DNA from: Benincasa hispida
Taxonomy: Eukaryota; Streptophyta; Magnoliopsida; Cucurbitales; Cucurbitaceae
Direction: 5' to 3'
Length of the DNA stretch: 64,000 bases
Assembly (NCBI RefSeq): GCF_009727055.1
Contig: NC_052357.1
Span: 9,711,662 to 9,775,661, forward strand
Part shown: positions 33,172 to 45,889 of the stretch, piece after piece
Position numbering within the stretch: the first letter of the stretch is position 1
Layout: the number at the start of each line of letters is the position of its first letter
Notes under the pieces: generated by a model
Told to the model about the DNA's origin: nothing
What the model saw: the letters and a program-made list of their open reading frames with translations, nothing else
Databases searched by the model: none
Program-made: the position numbers and the translations under genes

Positions 33172-34575
33172 TCGGTGCAAAATAGGTATCGTTAATTCTA
33201 TCTTACCTAGACAAATGAAATTTATAGTGCTTGAACAACTACTAAAACTATTACGTAGTTAAAGTGGAAGTAGGAGGTTGATCACAAGGGAACCTCTATT
33301 AATTGGCCAAAAATAACCTTTGAATTAAAAAAGATAGCAATTGGGGGGNNNNNNNNNNNNNNNAAAAAAAAAGAATAATTGATAAAAAAGATTCTTGGAA
33401 AATCTTGTTACTAGGTTTTATCCTATCATTGTTCTTGAACAATTACTTGAAAACTCAACATCCCATAATCCAATAAGGGATTTAAAGACCTATATAGTCA
33501 ATTAACATGAATCATATCAATTAGTCGTAATCTAAGTAAAAAACACTTCCATATAGCATTTATCATGTTCTTTTCTTAGATTGCTTTAAAGACATGGGTT
33601 ATCATGATTATGACATTCAAGAAACACATTATAGTAAATTTCAAGAATGATTGAAATGAATATTCTAAATTAAGAAATTCAAGAGTTAAATTCAGAAAAA
33701 GTCCTAATTAACACAAGAAAACTTAATTTTGTAACATATCTCACCATTATGCAATAGTGCCAAGCAAGAATTACATACAAGAATTCAATGGAATCAAAGC
33801 ATCAATTATCCTCCATTAATTTCTATCAAATTCAACCCAATAATATTCAAGAATGCAGAAATTTCAGGAAAATATACAAAATAACTCAAGAATTTAAACT
33901 TAGAATTAAGATTTCCCAAGAAATACAATTACCTAGCCATAAAGTTGAGAAATCTTGAAAGAAATCCTTGAAGATATGATGAAATCCATGAAACAATTCA
34001 CTTGGAAATTGTCAATTTTACAAGAAATTCCCTCAAGATAAAAGTAAGTTCATCAAATTCTCTCTAATTTCGATCTAAACTCTTTCTGTCAACAAAAAAA
34101 AAATGAATTTTCTCCTTGCTATTAAGTCTGAACTGAAGCCTTTTTGTTTCGAAGAGGGTCACAGCGTAGTGAGCTGCGAATGAGAAGTCCAACGCTGCGT
34201 TGCACAGGCACGCACATGCGTTTTTATTTTTCCGTTGACTTGCAGAGCGTTACAACGCTACGTAGAGCGTTGCGATGCTGCCCTGTTTTGCAGCAAAATG
34301 GTGTAGGTTGTCCTTCAGCGTCAAGATAGCGTTGAGCTTAGTGTTGTGGGGAGCGTTGCGACGCTCCGAACATTACTGAAGCTTCTTGACTTGTACCTTT
34401 AAAGGGGCAAAGTGGTAATTTTTCTTGGCTCTTCTTCTAAGGTGATTCTTTGGGTTCATTTGGCTCGATTTAGCTCCAAATTCTTAAAAAAAAACTCCAT
34501 TTGTGTCAGGATTGGAATTTACCTATAAAACAAACATTTTAAGCAAAATATTGAAGTATAATTGGGGGAATTAGT
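33172..34575 (-). repeat. Athila-like gypsy LTR (contains assembly gap)
   Basis: On the minus strand it runs from about 34575 to GATAGAATTAACGATACC...TGCACC near 33172, before the PBS and gag. The 3' part (33180-33300 here) is homologous to 36500-36645. The 5' part carries the word cluster GCGTTACAACGC (34247-34258), GCGTTGCGATGC and GCGTTGCGACGC (34352-34363). A 15-N gap lies at 33349-33363 next to homopolymer G and A runs. The right border with the copia LTR text at about 34580 is approximate. Confidence 0.6.
33349..33363. other. Assembly gap (15 N)
   Basis: Fifteen undetermined bases between a GGGGGG run and an A-rich run. The true length of missing sequence is unknown. Confidence 0.99.
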
Positions 34576-34579
34576 ACTA

Positions 34580-37500
34580 ATAAGATAGCTCTTTACAAGA
34601 GCTCTCACAGGGGTAAAACGGTAACTGGAGCTAGCAGGCAGTGGAGATCCTTTTACATGATTACAAGGGAGAAACTTCTATCTCTTTTCGGAAATTCTGT
34701 AAGTCTATTGAGCACTACACCCACACATGCACTAAAATAAAGAGAAATAAGGGGAAGAAGTTACAACTCCCTCCCAAAACCATTTTCAAAATAAATTAAA
34801 ATAATTTAACATATAAATATATGATAACTACCTTATCAAATGATATATATTAAACTATATGTTATATCTAATATAACACATAACCTATAGCTTAATATTG
34901 AATCAAATATAATATAACATATAGTTTTCATTCTCTCAACAATGCATGATATTTAATATAAATCCTATTTATAATAAACTTAATTAAATGAATCAAATTC
35001 ACATAATTAATATTTGAACCAAGTTCAAATATTTATTTCCTCCCAAATAATGTATCAAATACATTATAGTAATTATATCATGTATTATTAGGTTTTTAAA
35101 GGTTGTATATTTTCTGTGTTAATTCCTTCAAAATTGTGTTGATTATTTGCTTTAATTGCTATTTTTGTAGGATTAAACGATCCTCGAAGCATTTTGGAGT
35201 CATTACAAGAAAATTGTGCCAAGAAGACTAAAAATGACCAAGAAAATCAACAAATTGAAGAGAATCGGGTAAACACCCAGGAGAGCATCGAGTAAGGTTG
35301 TTGGATCATCAACCATCGAGCATTTAGCAGATTACTGTCAAATAGCATCAAGAAAAGACTATAGAGTATTCAACCATCTTCCATCGAGTCATCGAGTTTC
35401 ATTTTGCTCATTTTCCATTGAGTTAAGGCAATCAAGTAAAGAGCATTCAGAGTGTCGAGGATCGAGTATTGACTGACGAGTGTCGAGGAACGAGTATTAA
35501 ACAGAAAAACTCAACGAACTCGTTCTTCTTTTCGAATTTTGACGCGACCTATCCTTGTGCTTCGCGATGATTTTCTATTGGGATAAATGAGTTCAGTTCT
35601 TCAGAAGACAGAGAGAGAAATCATTTTCTGAGAAAATCAATCATTTTCTTGAAACAAAAACTTAGAAGTAGAAAAACCCATTTTTTTAGAGAGATGTTTC
35701 GATTTCCAAGAGCGATTCTTGTAGTTTTTTCTGTGAGATTGAGTCGATTTGTACTCAGACTTTTATCAACATGTAACTATCAATGGAATGCTTAAAGAAC
35801 ATCAACCTCCATGAGTAGGTAAATCTTTTTCTTGGGGTACTATGTAATTAGGCATTTTCTTGAATTTTATTTCATGTAATTACTTTCTTTTGAATGTTCT
35901 TGCTGAGATTTAGAATAAAATTGATTAAGATTGAATTGATGAATCAAGATTAATCAATTTTTCTATGCAAAAATTACATGGTTCTATAACAAAAATTGTA
36001 ATTGTAGTTGCAAGAATTAGTAGTCTTGATAGAAAATGTGGACTTCTTTTCCTCTTTTCTTGAAAGAATCTATTAATTTAGAACATTCATGTAGTCAATC
36101 TTGAATTTTCAGTTTTTTTATTTCAATATTGGAATAGTTAAGAAAACCCACGAGTTCAATGCAATTTAAGGATTAGTTGTGAAATGTCTTTAAGAAGCAA
36201 TTAAGACCTAGATTAGAGTTAAATGTGAAATTAGCTAATTAGGGCACTAGAAATTTATTTTTAATGAACTATTGAATAATCTAATTGCATGATTTCTTAT
36301 TAAGTCAATGATAGTATTTGCCTAGTTATATAAATCCCCGAGATTTCCTTTCTATTGGATTTTATCTCACAATCTCTTTCTTATCTATCTCATCAATAAA
36401 TTTTCTATATCAATTCTTGTCTTTTGCTTAATTAATTTCTTTTAGTTCTTAAAACAAACAAAACCCCCTATTTAATCTTTTGCATTTAGGAATTCAAATA
36501 GTCAATTTTTAGGCCAATTATTTACGGTTATCTTGGGATCGACCTCTTACTTCCACTATTACTACATGTTAGTTCTAGTTGTAGTTAGAGGTATAATAAA
36601 TTTCATTTGTTTTGGGTTGATAGAATTAACGACACATACTTTAACCCGAACATATATAATTAAGTAGAATTAATTATATCACATATAATTAATTTTCTCA
36701 ATTAGTTTAAATAATTTAAATTAATCCAAAAATTGATTCTCATTAATTCTTGTTGAGCTACAGAGAGGGGACCTCATGGACCTGTAGCTTGAAGCTCTAA
36801 CAGTACGTGAATAATTAATTAAACTCCTTTAATTAAATTATTCACTATCCGTTAACTGTCAGACACTCCACAAAAGATTGATAGTTGCACACTTCACACG
36901 ACAAATATATTTATGTATCTATTGGAGATAACCAATCAACACTACGATGACCCTTCACAAATAGCTCGTAGGTACAGCTGGGCCAAAATTGTCAGGTTAC
37001 CTCTGTAGTTACATCTAACTTCTTAAGTACCACTGATCCCACTAATGAACAATAAATCATAGTCCAACTATGACCAAATTCTTCTTGGGCCAGGATACAG
37101 AGCAACGCCACATTATCCAAGCCCCAGAATCAATCCTTAATGGAGAATTTATCTACTTATCCCGACATTGGAGAAGGAGTAAATTCCATCTTGTGTAACT
37201 ATGTTCCTAGCTCTCCAATCAGAAGAATCCCAAAAATGGTAGGCTTGTTGAGTCGGCGATCTGGCCACTCTCACCCATACAAATCAAAGGATCGCTTTCA
37301 TAGGCAGGAGTTCACAACTCACTCAGAATTGAGGTCATGTCACCTATGGTCATCTTAGTGAAATATAAGTTCTATTATGAACGGTGACATATAATGAGAC
37401 TAATCATTTTGTGGTTCTATCTTATACAAACTCTTTGTATAGAATATCCTCACTCACATGTCTCCACATGAATGATGAGGTTCATATCATTTGTAGCACT

Positions 37501-37792
37501 TTACAACAATTGTAGCATCTACAAAGTGGGTCATACTTGTAATGTCACTAGGATAAGGTATCTATCCTTATCCATTTACTACAAACCATGTAGGTTATCA
37601 CTTAAACATGATCCACTTGTATGTCTCTACAGACATGTTTAAGCTACAGATGACACATTGGATGTTGGTTCAATGGATTGTGGTTAATGCAACTAAAATT
37701 GAAATAAAACATCATATATTTTATTAAATAAATAAGATGTTTGTACATTACAATTATAAACTATAGAACCCTACGAGATTTAACTCTAACAA
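34580..37792 (-). repeat. Copia 3' LTR interrupted by a gypsy LTR
   Basis: On the minus strand it begins TGTTAGAGTTAAATCTCGTA at 37792. The LTR core occupies 36650-37792 and the distal part resumes at 34580-35092. The distal part (AATAATTTAACATATAAATA ... AATATTTGAACCAAGTTC) aligns with 39080-39400 of the next LTR. Between them a gypsy LTR (about 35093-36645) is inserted. With the LTR at 38562-40534 and its PBS this forms one minus-strand element having only about 0.76 kb of internal sequence. Confidence 0.65.
35093..36645 (+). repeat. Gypsy solo LTR nested in the copia LTR
   Basis: The segment interrupts copia LTR homology on both sides. Its 3' part (36480-36645: GGTTATCTTGGGATCGACCTCTTAC ... 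TGATAGAATTAACGACAC) matches, in reverse complement, the Athila-like LTR end at 33180-33300. It has no PBS, gag or pol, so it is most simply a solo LTR left by recombination. Its word cluster uses CATCGAGT/GTCGAG (35285-35510) rather than GCGTTGC. Exact ends and a 5-bp duplication could not be fixed by eye. Confidence 0.6.
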
Positions 37793-38548
37793 TTATGGCA
37801 AATTATATCAAAATTTAAATCATACATCACATACATAATTTAAACAGTAATTATGGACCGGGATTGGCTCTTAAAGCTATTATTTAAATTAATATAACAT
37901 TTATATTAATTTAATTGATCAAAAACTAATTATGACAATAATAAATAGTCATCCGGTGCGAAACAGGTGAACTGGGCCTTGATCTGCTCGAACTGGACCA
38001 TGTACTGTTCTAACCAGCCACGAACTGGTCCAGAATAACCCAAACCACCCGATTCGAAGAATTCAAGATTGAAGCGGACTAGCAAACCACGAACTGTGGT
38101 GCGAACCGGAGCTGGAACCGCGGTGTCTTCTCTGTCTTGGAGCATCGTGATGTTGTGCCCTAGCATTATGATCTTACTGAAAAAAGACTTCATCTGCCGC
38201 ATCGCAGTGTTGCGACACTACTGTACAGTCGCCCACTGTACAGTTTTGAAATTCTTCGAAACGCTTTCGATTTTTGCATCGTTTTCTCTAGATCGACATC
38301 GGGAACAACATAAGCAACTTAAGAATTTAAAATACAGACTTGATAGAGATTAAATGCCCCAAAAACATGGGCCCTTAAACCAAATTTGTAAAATAAAATC
38401 AAAAAACTAAAATCCAACCCCGAAGCATTCCATAACTGCAAAACATTAAAAATCATTCATCAACATGAAAATTTACAGAATGCTAAATCCCACCACTAAA
38501 CTAGAAAGTTAACTCTTAAAATTTGGAAAAATTTAGGCCCAAAAACCC
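37793..38548 (-). repeat. Internal region of a short non-autonomous copia element
   Basis: It lies between two LTRs of the same family and orientation. On the minus strand it follows the PBS at 38549 and contains leader text with CGAACTGGTCC/GGTTCGTGG phrases and the word AGTGTTGCGACACT (38206-38219). No gag or pol motifs are present, so the element could only move with proteins from relatives, as LARD- or TRIM-like elements do. Frames at 37930-38202 and 38069-38353 have no domain. Confidence 0.55.
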
Positions 38549-38561
38549 AGCTCTGGTACCA
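38549..38561 (-). other. Primer-binding site (initiator Met tRNA)
   Basis: The minus strand reads TGGTACCAGAGCT, one internal change from the canonical TGGTATCAGAGC, immediately after the 3' end of the LTR at 38562-40534. Confidence 0.8.
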
Positions 38562-39089
38562 GTTGAAGGAATCGGTTAAGGTTCGTGAGCGAAAACGAGG
38601 ATTAGAACCCAAATTCAAAAAATTACATAATAGAGAATTTAAAAAAAAAAACAACACGACTATTATGCATTTAAAAGTTGAAATTATAGCATGTTGATTA
38701 AATAAAGAATAGGGAAGAAAAATACTTACCTTTGAATAACACCTTCACGTAATTCCCTCGATCCACAATAACGAACGCTTCGATCTAGATCTTGATCTCC
38801 AATTAAGACATCACCACTTGAGAATCCTCTATATCCTCTTAGGATTGAGAATTCAAGTAAGAGTTGTCTGCTTTGCTTGAATTCAAGAGAGGGGAGAAAG
38901 GATGTGATGAGAAGAAGAAGAAGCTTTTTTTTTGTATGTGTTTTTCTTTTTTTAGGGAGAAAGAACCACAGAGAGAGCTCTGTCAAAAGTCCAAATGTGG
39001 GAAGAATCAACTAAACCTAAACTTCCAACATACAGGTTGAGAAAGATCAGGGTCCCATTAATTAAATTAACATAAAATAAAATAATTTA

Positions 39090-39100
<11 letters not shown>

Positions 39101-39158
<58 letters not shown>
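39101..39158. repeat. (TA)n microsatellite
   Basis: 58 bp of uninterrupted TA repeats within the copia LTR. Confidence 0.95.
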
Positions 39159-39165
<7 letters not shown>

Positions 39166-39186
39166 AAATAACTACCTCCTTCTTCT

Positions 39187-39232
39187 TCATCATCAATCAT
39201 CATCATCATCATCATCAATCATCATCATCATC
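39187..39232. repeat. (ATC)n microsatellite
   Basis: CATCATCATC-type repeat in three runs separated by AATC interruptions. Confidence 0.9.
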
Positions 39233-40539
39233 AAATTTATGGTTTTTATTTTCTCTCATCATTACATGACATTTAATATAAATCATATTTATACTAAATT
39301 TAATTATATGAATCTCATCCATATAACTAATATTTGAATTATATTCAAATATTTAATTCCTCTCAAAATACTTTATCTTATAATATAATTTAATACATTA
39401 TATTAATTATATCGCATATAATTAATTTGATTAATTATATTATATTTATATATAATTAATTCCCTCAATTAATTTGAACCATTCAAATTAATCCAAAATT
39501 AATTCTCTATAATCTATGTTGAGCTATAAAGGGGACCTTATGGACCTGTAGATTGAACCTACAATGATATTTAGATAATTAACTAAACTTTTTAATACCC
39601 AACACCATTAAACTGTCAGACACTCCACTAATGATCGATAGATGCACTTTTCGCCACTATAGATATATTTTCTGTGTCCATTGGATATAACCAATCAACA
39701 GTGCAATGACCTTTCACAAATTGTTCGTAAGTACAGTTGGACCAAAATTACTGTTTTGCCCTTGTAGTTACATCTAATTCCTTAAGTATCAATGATCCCT
39801 TTAATGAACAATAAATTATAGTCTAACTACGACAAACCTCTCTCAGGCCAGGAGAGGGTGTGGCCGCTACATTGTCCAAGTCCCAGAAACCAGCCCATAG
39901 AGAAGCAATTTATCTATTTACTCTGATGTTGGGAAAGGAGTGAATTATGTCTTATAGTTGTGTTCCCAGCTCCCAATCAGAAGAATCCAAAAAATGGTAG
40001 GCTTGTTGGTGATTTGGCCACTTTCACCCATACAAATCAAAGGATTGCCTTCATAGGCAGGATTTTCACAACTCACTCAGGATTTAGGTCATGTTATCTA
40101 TGGTCATCCTGGTGAAATGTAAGTCTCTATTATTAACGGCGTTATATAACGAGACCAATCATTTCGTGGTCCGATCTTATACAAACTCTTTGTATATGAT
40201 ACCTCTGCTCACATGTCTCCACATAAATTATTAGGGATCATTTGTAGCACTTTACAACACTTGTAACATCTACAAAGCGGGTAGTATCTGTAGTATCACC
40301 AAGATAAGGTACCCAGTCTTATCCATCTACTACAGACCGTTTAGATTATAAGTTAAACATGATCCACTCGTATGTCTTACATACATGTTTATATTACATA
40401 AAATAACCTAGGATCTTAATTTATTAGATGGAGTATATGCTCAGAAAATCACATTTATTTTGTTAATAACAATTTGTTTATATAATATTTAGAAATTGCG
40501 AGAATACGAGAGATTTAGGACACAAATTCCAACAGTAAT

Positions 40540-40800
40540 TGTAATCAATTGATAGCACTTTTTTAGTTAAAAATTAAGTGTTAACAACATTCCTAAATAA
40601 TTACAAATATTGCAAAATGTATCGGTGATAGAGCTTTTCGGTGATAAACTCTTATTCATGGCAGATTCTTATCAATAATATAGTCTATCATTGACAAACT
40701 TCGAGAGCTGAATTTAACTTTTGCTATTTCTGCAAGTTTTTTTACATTGTACTATATTTGTTAATATCTTTATATCTGATTGTTATATTTATGATTGTAC
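40540..40800. mobile_element. Possible Mutator-like MITE fragment
   Basis: It contains TATCGGTGATAGAGC, GTCTATCATTGACAAA and TTTTGCTATTTCTGCAAG and ends near ACTATATTTGTTAATATC. In reverse complement it resembles 10262-10465. Termini are not defined. Confidence 0.35.
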
Positions 40801-43800
40801 CTTAAAAAAAAAATAAGAATAAAGAAAAAAATGGTAAGAAAACAAGGTGGGTGGCCCCAACGTTGCGGTACGCTTATTGAAAACCTTGAGCTAATTGCAA
40901 CTTTCTCTGGCTCAGCTGAAATGGAAAAGCGTGAAAATTTTAAAGGGAAAGTTGTGGCTTTCGTAAAAGCTCAAATATTTGATTAATGCAAAGGCCTTTC
41001 CTCTCCTTTCCCCCATCTACCCACTAACATGTAAAGATTGGCTGAATTCTTTACCTAATTAAAAAACCCTCCAAAACCCTAATTTCTATTTAATGTTAAT
41101 TATTGTTTTATGCAGCCATGAATCTACATTCACTTAATTACATGCTCTTCTTGATGTTGAATTAAATCAAGGGAGCCCGGCTGGAATCCAATCAAAGGGA
41201 TTTTTTTTTTTTCTTTTTTTCTTTGAAGTACCAATCAAAGGTAGTTGAGTTGGACAAATTTTCATATATTTTAAAATACATAACATAATTACTATAATAA
41301 CCTTCCAACATTGCAATTTTTATCATTTTCCCACTGGAAAATAAGATCTAAAAAGAAAATAATGTGCTTGGAATTTTCCAACTGAGTTTTTTCTTTTTTT
41401 TTTTAAAAAAAACAATGCCCATGTATGCTACTTCTCAAACCTACCGTATTCATAATAAATCATTGCATAATAACAACATTCAAAACTTCCAAATTAATAA
41501 TAAAAAACAATATTAATAACTGATTGTGATAAGGATATTTGGGTAAGATTAAAATAATAAAAATGTGAAAATCCATGAATAAAAAAAAAAAGTTATTTGA
41601 GATATTTTTTAAAATATACCCTAAATTAAAGTTGAGTCTATTTTACCTGATTTCTCTATTATTATCGGCAGTGCTTGCTCCATACATAATTAATACTTAA
41701 TTGGTGTTAAATCGAGCTTATAAAAGGAATATCATGTATTTGGAGCATGAGTTAGCCTATTTATAAGAAACTCGAAGACATGACTGTGCCACTAGATTAT
41801 ATAAGTATTCGTATGTAAGTCTACGTCATCGTGCTATCACATGTTGGTTTACTTTCAATATAGGGGTAGAATAATTGAATGTATAGAAGTGAGTTTGAGG
41901 TACGAGTTGGAAATATATGATCAAAGATGTCTTTATTAAGGTGGGGCTAAACATGTTGTTTGCATATGACTGTTAAGATGAATATAACACAACCAGTTGA
42001 GCTACGCCCTTGATAACACACCATGAAATATTATGTTGTGTATATAAACCATTTATTAATCATTGTTGTGTAATATGTATATCTTTTAATTTGCTTCGTT
42101 TTGCCTTGTTTATTAATTTGTCTCTAATTTTTTTTTTTCTTTTTTTAAATAAAGTTGTGAGCTTTTGCCATATATACGTAACCTCTGTAAAAGTGAAAAC
42201 AAATACAAAATAGTTTTGAAAAGAGTTTCCACAAATTCACACGAGACTACAACTTGGCTAAGCAATGGAGTTGGAAGAGAGTAAAATGTCAAAACCCTAC
42301 TTTTTGATGTTTAAGCTTAAAGAGTTGAAAAACCAACGACAGCCAAAAAGCAAGTTTGAAATTTCCAACCATTAATCCAATAATTTAATTTTTTTCTACA
42401 TCCATAAAGTGGGCTCATCATGGTCTTTTTATCTTTTGCTTCTAGAAAGATGTTAAAAGACCATTCTAGAATTTTATTTTATAAAATTATTATTGAGTAA
42501 ATTATTTAGTAGTATGGAAAACTTGGTCTTGTCATTAATTACAAATTAATTAGTTTTACTGATAGCTTGGGAGGCTAATAGGAAACAAAATTCTCTCTAA
42601 TCTTTTATAAACCATCAATTTACTCGTTTTCATTTAGATCATTTAATTAAAAAAAATTTCAAAAGTTGTTGGTATATCATGATATTATTCTTTATTAACT
42701 ATTTATTAAATATGTGAACATATTACTCTAATGTTGATTTACACATGAGACGTCTAATCTATCATGAGAATAAAATTTAACTCACACAATAATTTTTTTC
42801 AATTAACATGTTCTTGACATGCCGTTAAATAAAATAAAATTTTAATTTTAAATTAACTAATTTATTTAAATGAAGGACGTAATTTGATTTTTTTTAATAC
42901 ATTAGGAGTAAATTTAAGAATTTTATAAGATTAAGGATCAAATTTAGGACCACTTGGTATTGTTTACCTTAATTATAATTTACAATCCTAAAAAATGTTA
43001 GAGCTTTAGTGTTGCCTATACTTTTTTAAGTATGGTTGTTATGGTAATCTTGTTCATCATCTTTGTCTATTGAGATGTTTTATGAGTTGTCCCATACATT
43101 ACTGATTCTTTTGTAAATCCTTTGCTTATTGGGAAAATTATAGTTGTTTATTCTTAACGATTTTTTTTTCCTTCTATGAGCTCAACATATTATGGTATGA
43201 TTCTAATTCTCCTTTTCTGTTGTGCATATTTAAGAGCTTTGCCCCTTTGGAGCTGCCGCTTTTGAAAAAGAATTGTGTCATTGTCTTGTGTTTTCATTGT
43301 AAACCACAAGTGTGTATCAATCTTTGTGATTGTAAATTTTTTACTAATTGTCAATTTTGGGAGGTTCTCTGGATCGTACTGTAACATCTACTGCATCTTA
43401 TGAAGAAATTCTCATATTTAGGAGGAGCTTAAATATTCAAAGTGAAGTAGTTTTCATTTGAAGTTGAAATGATAGAAGTTTTTATTGAGGGGAAGTCTTA
43501 CAATTAGGGGGGTCTGAGTGTTCATTCACTAAGTTAGGTTATTTGTGTGTCACTGTAATCGTCATTTATAGTATAACCTTGTATTGCTTGAATTTGTATT
43601 AGTGAAAGTATATTTCCTAGATATACTATCCCCAGATATAAATGGTATTGTATGGAACTAGGTTACCAAATCTTGTATTTTCTTTTGTTGCCTTACAATG
43701 TGTGTTTACTCTGATGTTCTTAGAATTTTCATAACATTATTGTTTGTAACATGTAATGTGGTGTGTGAGATAATCTAGAAAAGAAAGAAAGAAAGAAAAT

Positions 43801-44560
43801 TACAAAACAAACAAGACGCGGGTTGTAAAAAAGAAAAGAAAAAGAAAAAGAAAAGAGAAGAGGCGATGACATTTCCCACCTTAGGTTTGCAAGGAAAGAT
43901 TAACAAAGCAAACAGCAAACACAATTTGAACAAGAAACTCTTTTCTTTTTCTCGAAAAGCTCCTTTAAAAGCCTCAGCTTTTTGGGGCCACTTTCACTTT
44001 GAATTGATTTTTAATGTAATAATCATAATAATGTCTATTTAAAATCATTATAATTTTGGTGTGCGTAAATCCGAGGAATAAAATACTCGCATTACATACG
44101 CTGCTATCACCATCAACGTACGAATGAGCGTATCAATTTATTTATTTTGTTTTTGAGCGACATGTCGGCCCCAAACCAAACCATTAATCTTCTAGTCTTA
44201 CTTTGCCACTAAATACAAATTATTATGAATATTATAATATAAATAGATGTTTATGGCTTACTGTCCCAAAGCCATGTTTCATTCTTCATGTTGTCCATGT
44301 ATCTTGTAATTATTCATGTTTGGTGTCAATGTAAACTCACATCCTACTTGTCACTTTGCTGCATTTGGTGGATCTTAAAATCACATACATTGGTGAGAAT
44401 TCCACTTCAAATTCCACACTAATTTTCATATTATCCAATTTTATAATTTTAGTCATTTTATGTTTTTAGTTATTTTATATTATATTATATTATATTATAT
44501 ATATTTAATACTATTATATTATATTTTCCCTATATCTGTGTTCTCGTTGTGCTCCTCAAA
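40801..44560. other. AT-rich intergenic region
   Basis: No supportable gene. Frames at 40795-40986, 42010-42213 and 43190-43387 (minus) have no recognised domain. The stretch 43500-43690 (GTCACTGTAATCGTCATTTA ... GGAACTAGGTTACCAAATC) has the style of the 3' part of a copia LTR and may be a solo LTR fragment. A GA-rich run lies at 43777-43862. Confidence 0.45.
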
Positions 44561-44570
44561 TTCACAACAC

Positions 44571-44584
44571 GTTATCAGTACGAG
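44571..44584 (+). other. Putative primer-binding/leader motif of copia element 3
   Basis: CAACACGTTATCAGTACGAG (44565-44584) is one base from the ACACGTTATCAGCACGA leader found ahead of gag in one plant copia lineage. Gag begins about 125 bp downstream. Confidence 0.55.
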
Positions 44585-44707
44585 TTCCTGTCGTTTTTTG
44601 TGTCGATTGTTCTCTCTTCGTTATAATTAACGAATTTAATATTACTTTGCATATTCAATATCTATTATATTTCTAAGATAAGTACAATATTTTATGATAG
44701 TGCTATC

Positions 44708-45765
44708 ATGACAAATCTCACAAAATTAGAATTTGTCGCTTTTAATATTAAGGACAATAATTATTTGTCATGGGTATTTTGATGTCAAAATCCACTTGGA
44801 TGCTATGAATCTTGGGGAGACTATTAAAGAAGGAAATACGACATCCAGTTAGGACAAAGCAAAAACTATGATTTTCCTTCGTCATCATCTCCACGAAGGA
44901 TTGAAAATGGAGTATCTTACAATAAAAGATCCCCGTATCTTGTGGAAAAATTTAAAAGAGAGGTATGATCATAAAAAAAAAATGTTCTTCCTAAAACTCG
45001 TTATGAGTGGATGCACTTGAGGCTACAAGATTTCAAATCAGTAAATGATTACAAGTCCGCATTATTTAAAATCAGTTCAAATTTGTTAATATGCGGAGAG
45101 AAAATTGTTCATGCCGATATGTTAGATCATTTTCTACATTTCATGTCTCGAATATACTCTTGCAGCAGCAATATTGAGAGAAAGGTTTTAAACATTATTC
45201 TGAATTAATTTCATGTCTTCTCATTGTCGAACAAAATAATGAGTTATTGATAAAAATCATGAATCTCGACCAATCGGAACGACACCATTCTCTGAAGTGA
45301 ATGTTGTGAATTTTAATAATAATCCTGGTCGAGGTCATAGTCGCGGTCGAGGTCGAGACCGTGACAAATGAAGAAATAATAATTATTTTCATGATAGTCG
45401 TTTTAATCATTCAATTTTCAAAATAATCAAATGATGATCACAAAGAAAAAGCTCCACAAGATAAGAATTCAAAAGGGGTTGAAAATAAATGCTTCTGATG
45501 CAAAATGACTGGGCATTGGTCACATACATGTTGTATGTCAAAACATTTAGTTGACCTCTATCAAGCCTCCCTAAAGGAAAAAGAAAAAAATGTGGAAGCA
45601 AATTTTGAATAACAAGATAATGACATATTTGACCCATCCCATATGACAAATTTAGATGTGGTAGATTTTTTTGAATCTCCTGAAGAGAAGATTGGCACAA
45701 TTGATGAAACATCAAGTGCTTCTTTTGATTTTAAGAATATAGACTTAATGTTATTGTTTTTTTTT
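44708..45765 (+). pseudogene. copia element 3 gag remnant
   Basis: The peptide TNLTKLEFVAFNIKDNNYLS begins the gag. Further pieces are KMEYLTIKDPRILWKNLKE-like near 44906-44960, RYEWMHLRLQDFKSVNDYKS (45001-45060) and LFKISSNLLICGEK. These match the gag (UBN2-type) of a copia lineage common in dicots. A zinc-knuckle segment MTGHWSHTC (about 45507-45533), preceded by a frame-broken CF..C, and HLVDLYQASLKEKEKN follow. Frameshifts and stops are frequent. The minus-strand frames at 45195-45779 are shadows. Confidence 0.75.
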
Positions 45766-45889
45766 ATATATATCTTCATATTTTTTTTTAGTAACTTTTG
45801 TATATTTTAAGTGTTGTTTTTCTTATTGTAATTATTTTCTTTTAATGAAGAAACATGGATCATTTTCATATGTTGGTTGTTTAAAAAAT

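Larger units (their letters stand above)
38562..40534 (-). repeat. Copia 5' LTR, about 2 kb
   Basis: On the minus strand it starts TGTTGGAATTTGTGTCCTAA at 40534 and ends before the PBS at 38561. Its core matches the LTRs at 31080-32060 and 36650-37792. It contains the AT microsatellite at 39101-39158 and the ATC repeat at 39187-39232, which the other copies lack or have short, so both expanded after insertion. Near the PBS it shares GAGCGAAA with the copy at 30110. Confidence 0.75.

Noticed and set aside
33349..33363. Gap as a biological boundary between elements
   Set aside because: Gypsy LTR text continues on both sides, so the gap lies inside one element.
40795..40986. 63-residue frame with KKKIRIKKKMVRK start
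   Set aside because: Begins in an A-rich run; no domain recognised and no supporting gene structure.
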